DNA of 6,866 bases from an uncultured Oscillospiraceae bacterium. GTDB taxonomy: Bacteria; Bacillota; Clostridia; Oscillospirales; Ruminococcaceae. The stretch spans positions 1 to 6,866 of the forward strand of contig CATNEU010000079.1 in assembly GCA_950097605.1 (NCBI GenBank), read 5' to 3'. The translations under genes and the position numbers were made by a program. Position 1 is the first letter of the stretch. Each line of letters opens with the position of its first letter. The notes below the pieces were generated by a model that saw only the letters and a program-made list of their open reading frames with translations, searched no databases and was not told the DNA's origin. Positions 5,970 through 6,866 of the stretch are shown here, one piece after another.

Positions 5970-6038
5970 AATGCAGACGTTGGGAAATACACATAGTCCC
6001 GCTGTTTTCTGCGTCCTTCTCCCCAAACCAGAGAGGAC
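5868..6038 (+). promoter_or_regulatory. Candidate translational attenuator of the MFS exporter
   Basis: Pairings seen in order: (1:2) GTCTCTGCG 5868-5876 with CGC-G-AGAGAC 5892-5901, nine pairs with one bulge; (3:4) 5904-5912 with 5930-5938, eight of nine pairs including a G-U; (5:6) GTCC-T-TCTC 6013-6021 with GAGAGGAC 6031-6038, eight pairs with one bulge, which buries the transporter ribosome binding site. A competing pairing (4:5) joins GGAGAAGGCGC 5930-5940 to GCG-T-CCTTCTCC 6011-6022, eleven pairs with one bulge; it would free the binding site. A ribosome stalled at leader codon 12 would cover segment 1; one stalled at Arg-Glu-Arg would cover segments 2 and 3. Either could release segment 4 for segment 5. 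Segment 2 (GAGAGACAA) also resembles segment 6 (GAGAGGACAA), as expected if both can pair with 5. The pairings are seen; the switching is inferred from erm attenuators. Confidence 0.6.
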
Positions 6039-6042
6039 AAAA

Positions 6043-6866
6043 ATGAATCAAAAAACCAAACCGGCGCGCGCGCCATGGATGAAAAAGGCCGCGCTCTTTT
6101 TAATCAGCCAAAACATTTCGTTGTTTGGCTCTTCTGTCGTTGGCTTTGCAATTGTCTGGTATATCACGCTGGAAACCTCGTCGGGCTTCTGGATGATGCT
6201 TTCCACCATCTGCTCTACGCTGCCGCAGGTGCTGGTATCGCTGTTCGGCGGTGTCTGGGCGGACCGGCACCACCGCAAATATCTGATCATGCTGTCCGAC
6301 GGCTTCATCGCGCTGGCAACGCTGCTGCTCGCCGTCGCGTTCTGGATGGACCTCAAGCCCATGTGGCTGCTGTTGGCGGCTTCCACCGTCCGCTCGATTG
6401 GCGCGGGCATCCAAACGCCCGCGGTCAGCGCCATCTATCCGCAGATTGTGCCGATGGAAAGCCTCACCAAGGTGCAGGGAATCAACCAGACCCTGGCTTC
6501 GGTACTGATGCTGCTCTCCCCTGCCGTTGGCGGCGTGGTGTTGGGGACGTTCGGCATCGTGTGGGCGCTGATGATCGACGTCATTACGGCTGCCATTGCC
6601 ATTTTTGTGATGAGCAGGATTCGCGTGGAAAAACAGCCGCAGGCTGACAACCCGCTCTCGATGCTCGCGGATATCCGGCAGGGTCTGTCCTATGTTTTCC
6701 GCCACAGGCAGCTCCGGCGGATTGTCGTCTGCCTGTTGTTTTCCTTTTTCCTGTTTACACCGGCAGCCGTTCTCTCCCCGCTCATGGTGGAGCGCACCTT
6801 TGGAGACGACGTTTGGCGGCTGACCGCCAACGAAATTGTTTGGACCGTCGGTTCTTTAATCGGCGG
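6043..6866 (+). CDS. MFS drug exporter, Mef-like, 5' part (runs off window end)
   Basis: A proton-driven exporter of the major facilitator superfamily in the cytoplasmic membrane; the first 274 residues are present. Hydrophobic segments lie at about 16-41, 50-71, 81-101, 107-124, 151-170, 172-190 and 227-248. MFS motif A, GGVWADRHHRK (69-79), joins helices 2 and 3. Residues 117-143 have the pattern RSIG..(I)QTPA..A..P..VP...LTK, and 159-162 SPAV and 179-180 DV follow, as I recall for the macrolide exporter Mef(A) and its relatives in the MFS_3 group. The ATG at 6043 is supported by AGAGG at 6032-6036, six bases upstream; that site can be hidden in a hairpin (6013-6038). The exact substrate cannot be read from sequence, and some relatives export siderophores or other compounds. 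The leader ORF upstream suggests a ribosome-targeting antibiotic. No promoter is evident directly before it, so it is probably transcribed with the leader. Confidence 0.9.
   Translation, partial: MNQKTKPARAPWMKKAALFLISQNISLFGSSVVGFAIVWYITLETSSGFWMMLSTICSTLPQVLVSLFGGVWADRHHRKYLIMLSDGFIALATLLLAVAFWMDLKPMWLLLAASTVRSIGAGIQTPAVSAIYPQIVPMESLTKVQGINQTLASVLMLLSPAVGGVVLGTFGIVWALMIDVITAAIAIFVMSRIRVEKQPQADNPLSMLADIRQGLSYVFRHRQLRRIVVCLLFSFFLFTPAAVLSPLMVERTFGDDVWRLTANEIVWTVGSLIG

Noticed and set aside
6075..6647. 190-codon + strand frame and the minus-strand frames over 6048-6705
   Set aside because: They overlap the Mef-like MFS gene in other frames; the MFS frame has the motifs, helices and ribosome binding site.
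1..6866. tRNA, rRNA, CRISPR array, insertion sequence or phage genes
   Set aside because: None of the expected sequence signs was seen on either strand.

Overview
This 6.9 kb window looks like chromosomal DNA from a moderately GC-rich anaerobic Firmicute, most likely a Clostridia member of the Oscillospirales/Ruminococcaceae type. That placement is inferred from three things: strong AGGAGG-type ribosome binding sites, a clostridial-type Rex repressor, and a fermentative bifunctional AdhE under a Rex operator. All convincing genes read on the + strand.

Layout. (1) 2-547: the C-terminal swivel domain of an aconitase, cut by the left edge. (2) 622-1779: an isocitrate dehydrogenase, probably co-transcribed with the aconitase; together they turn citrate into 2-oxoglutarate. 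(3) 1780-2027: an unusually structured intergenic stretch with four successive hairpins, including a likely terminator. (4) 2028-2777: rex, the NADH/NAD+-sensing repressor, with an Ala/Pro-rich tail. (5) 2946-2993: a near-consensus sigma-A promoter overlapped at its start point by a near-perfect Rex operator. (6) 3025-5661: adhE, the bifunctional acetaldehyde-CoA/alcohol dehydrogenase, followed by a strong intrinsic terminator at 5687-5720. (7) 5721-6042: a long perfect-looking hairpin, then a 47-codon leader ORF and alternative RNA pairings. (8) 6043 to the right edge: a Mef-like MFS drug exporter, cut by the window end.

How the parts work together. Acn and Icd generate reduced cofactor and 2-oxoglutarate. 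Rex senses the NADH/NAD+ ratio and, by the site seen here, should release the adhE promoter when NADH accumulates, so that AdhE re-oxidises NADH by making ethanol. This is a compact redox loop with regulator and target side by side.

The most interesting signal lies between adhE and the MFS gene. A small ORF with a near-ideal ribosome binding site encodes a peptide containing IFAIFAMATV, which closely resembles the macrolide-arrest region of the ErmC leader peptide (IFSIFVISTV). Downstream are mutually exclusive pairings: one hides the ribosome binding site of the transporter and a stronger one would expose it. I infer a drug-induced translational attenuator that controls an efflux pump instead of a methyltransferase.
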